The notes below the pieces were generated by a model, which saw only the letters and a program-made list of their open reading frames with translations, made no database searches and had not been told where the DNA came from. From the NCBI GenBank assembly GCA_000499405.2, contig HG738137.1, positions 16,727,601 through 16,791,600 of the forward strand: a DNA stretch of 64,000 nt. The letters are read 5' to 3'. Source of the DNA: Onchocerca volvulus. Lineage: Eukaryota; Nematoda; Chromadorea; Rhabditida; Onchocercidae. Each line of letters begins with the position of its first letter. The stretch's first letter is position 1. The position numbers and the translations under genes are program-made. Positions 62,781 through 64,000 of the stretch are shown piece by piece.

Positions 62781-64000
62781 ATGTCAACCAGCAAAAAGTG
62801 TATTATACCAATAGCCCGAGATACTTCACCCTCACGAACTTTAAGTTTTACTACATTGACTGATGGCAAGGAAGGAACACATATGTCCTTAAGTGTTGAA
62901 GAACTCGCACTGTTGGATGAAATTCAGCGTCGTGGACGAGATAATTCTTCTGCTGTAAGTTGTTTGATTGAAAAAATATCAATAAAATATCAGGTGCCAG
63001 ATCTTGTATTATAAGGAAATTCAATAGATTATAGTATCTAACGTAAATGTTGGTTTGGACAAATCTCATGAATTTGATTTAAATTGACATTAAGAATATA
63101 TGAATTTAATTTCAATTTACTCGATGCAGACTTGTAAAATTATGATGGATATCCATTTATTTTAGAATGTGCGAACAGGAAAAATAAGTGTTTCGGAATT
63201 AATGGGATGTGGCGATAAAAATGCCGATAAGAAAAAACGAAAAAAAGATCGAAGCGGCTCGGTAATGACTGCTACGAACAATAATGACTACCATCACTGT
63301 TTACCATCGATGATTGAAACATCAAATCACCATGGCATATCGGTCGACCCTACCACTCTTCTTGATGTTGCTGGATGGAAGATTCCGCCACTACCACCAG
63401 GACTCGTCTCATTAAGTAATTTTTTTTAGTTACTTATTTTCTTATCATTATTTCAATAAAATAATGACTACGAAATAAAAACGATTGATTTTATAATTAA
63501 TCGTTTTTATTTTTTATAATTATTGTCTTATTATTCTAAACACTTCCTACATATTTCAGTAGATATATGCTCGAATTTTATAGAGAAATTAATGCCAGCT
63601 ATTAGCAAAAAAAAGTATGCCTTTTTTTTTTCCTTTAGCTCATGAAGCGGATCGTCGCCCATATCCATCAACCCTTCCTACATGTATATTTGAAAAGGCG
63701 ATGAAAGCGGCTGCAATGGTTCATGCTGGTTCACAACTACCGCCTATATCTGCGGGACATAATGCTGCTGGTATATTGTTTTTTAACATTATAAAAAAAA
63801 TTATTTGTCGGATTTGACGGAAACTTTCAATTTTTTAAAAGACAAATTCTACTGGATAAAGATCCTCAATTAAATAACTGATAAGTGAAATTATCAAATA
63901 GGTTTCGAATATTTGGATTAAAGCTTGTATCCAATTTTCGGCGATCCTTTTTAATATATGTTTAAGGCGGTGGTAGCGGACTGGCGAATGCGATTCAAAT
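62781..64000 (+). CDS. Unidentified protein, 5' part (continues past window end)
   Basis: Exons 62781-62954, 63166-63415, 63639-63770 and 63967-64000+ are joined in frame (phases 0, 1, 1), giving about 196 residues before the window ends. The protein begins MSTSKKCIIPIARDTSPSRT, continues with LSVEELALLDEIQRRGRDNS, has a basic stretch (DKKKRKKDR, about residues 82-90), a Pro-rich piece (GWKIPPLPPGL), then PYPSTLPTCIFEKAMKAAAM and GGGSGLANAIQ. No signal peptide or membrane segment is seen in this part. It looks like a cytoplasmic or nuclear regulatory protein with a disordered N-terminus. I do not recognise the family. The dense motif region just upstream suggests a regulated promoter. Confidence 0.7.

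Overview
The window looks like nuclear DNA of a nematode, most likely a clade III (filarial-type) species. It is very AT-rich. Genes are split into many short exons with GTAAGT/GTTAGT-like donors and TTTTCAG-like acceptors. The proteins are metazoan (pICln, taxilin, SLC26, Twinkle, Sen34, LSm2), and one is a signal-peptide-bearing glutathione peroxidase of the kind known from filarial cuticle. The species call is inference. I see no bacterial operons, CRISPR arrays, rRNA or convincing tRNA genes.

Layout: 0-4.8 kb holds a weakly supported small secreted-protein gene, one likely minus-strand exon and several Helitron-like repeats. 4.8-7.2 kb is pICln. 9.2-14.1 kb is a large secreted proprotein with a Gln/Pro-rich spacer, a dibasic cleavage site and a C-terminal cystine-knot domain resembling Trunk/PTTH. 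17.4-19.8 kb is taxilin. 22.3-28.3 kb is a 16-exon SLC26 anion transporter. 29.8-30.5 kb is a duplicated Helitron segment. 30.7-33.9 kb is a divergent membrane-anchored methyltransferase-like protein with two related halves. 35.9-37.3 kb is a secreted GPX4-type peroxidase. 39.6-52.2 kb is the mitochondrial DNA helicase Twinkle (21 exons, a solo LTR in one intron). 54.2-56.9 kb is tRNA-splicing endonuclease subunit Sen34. 58.0-58.7 kb is LSm2. 58.7-62.8 kb is gene-poor but rich in candidate regulatory motifs. 62.8 kb to the end is the 5' part of an unrecognised gene that runs out of the window.

Every gene recognised with confidence is on the plus strand. Coding models were built by hand: splice sites were chosen so that reading frame and phase stay continuous and the product matches the family. 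Exon lists with lengths that sum to a whole number of codons are the strongest evidence. The genes do not form one pathway, although three (pICln, Sen34, LSm2) act in RNA splicing.

The most interesting points are the Trunk/PTTH-like ligand, a Twinkle that keeps a primase-type CxxC...CxxC zinc motif, the two-repeat pseudo-methyltransferase, a Sen34 intron that appears to lack an AG acceptor, a TC...CTAG Helitron family, a solo LTR with a clean 5-bp target duplication, long near-perfect hairpins, and a cluster of six CACGTG boxes. I did not find a clearly new multi-gene system.
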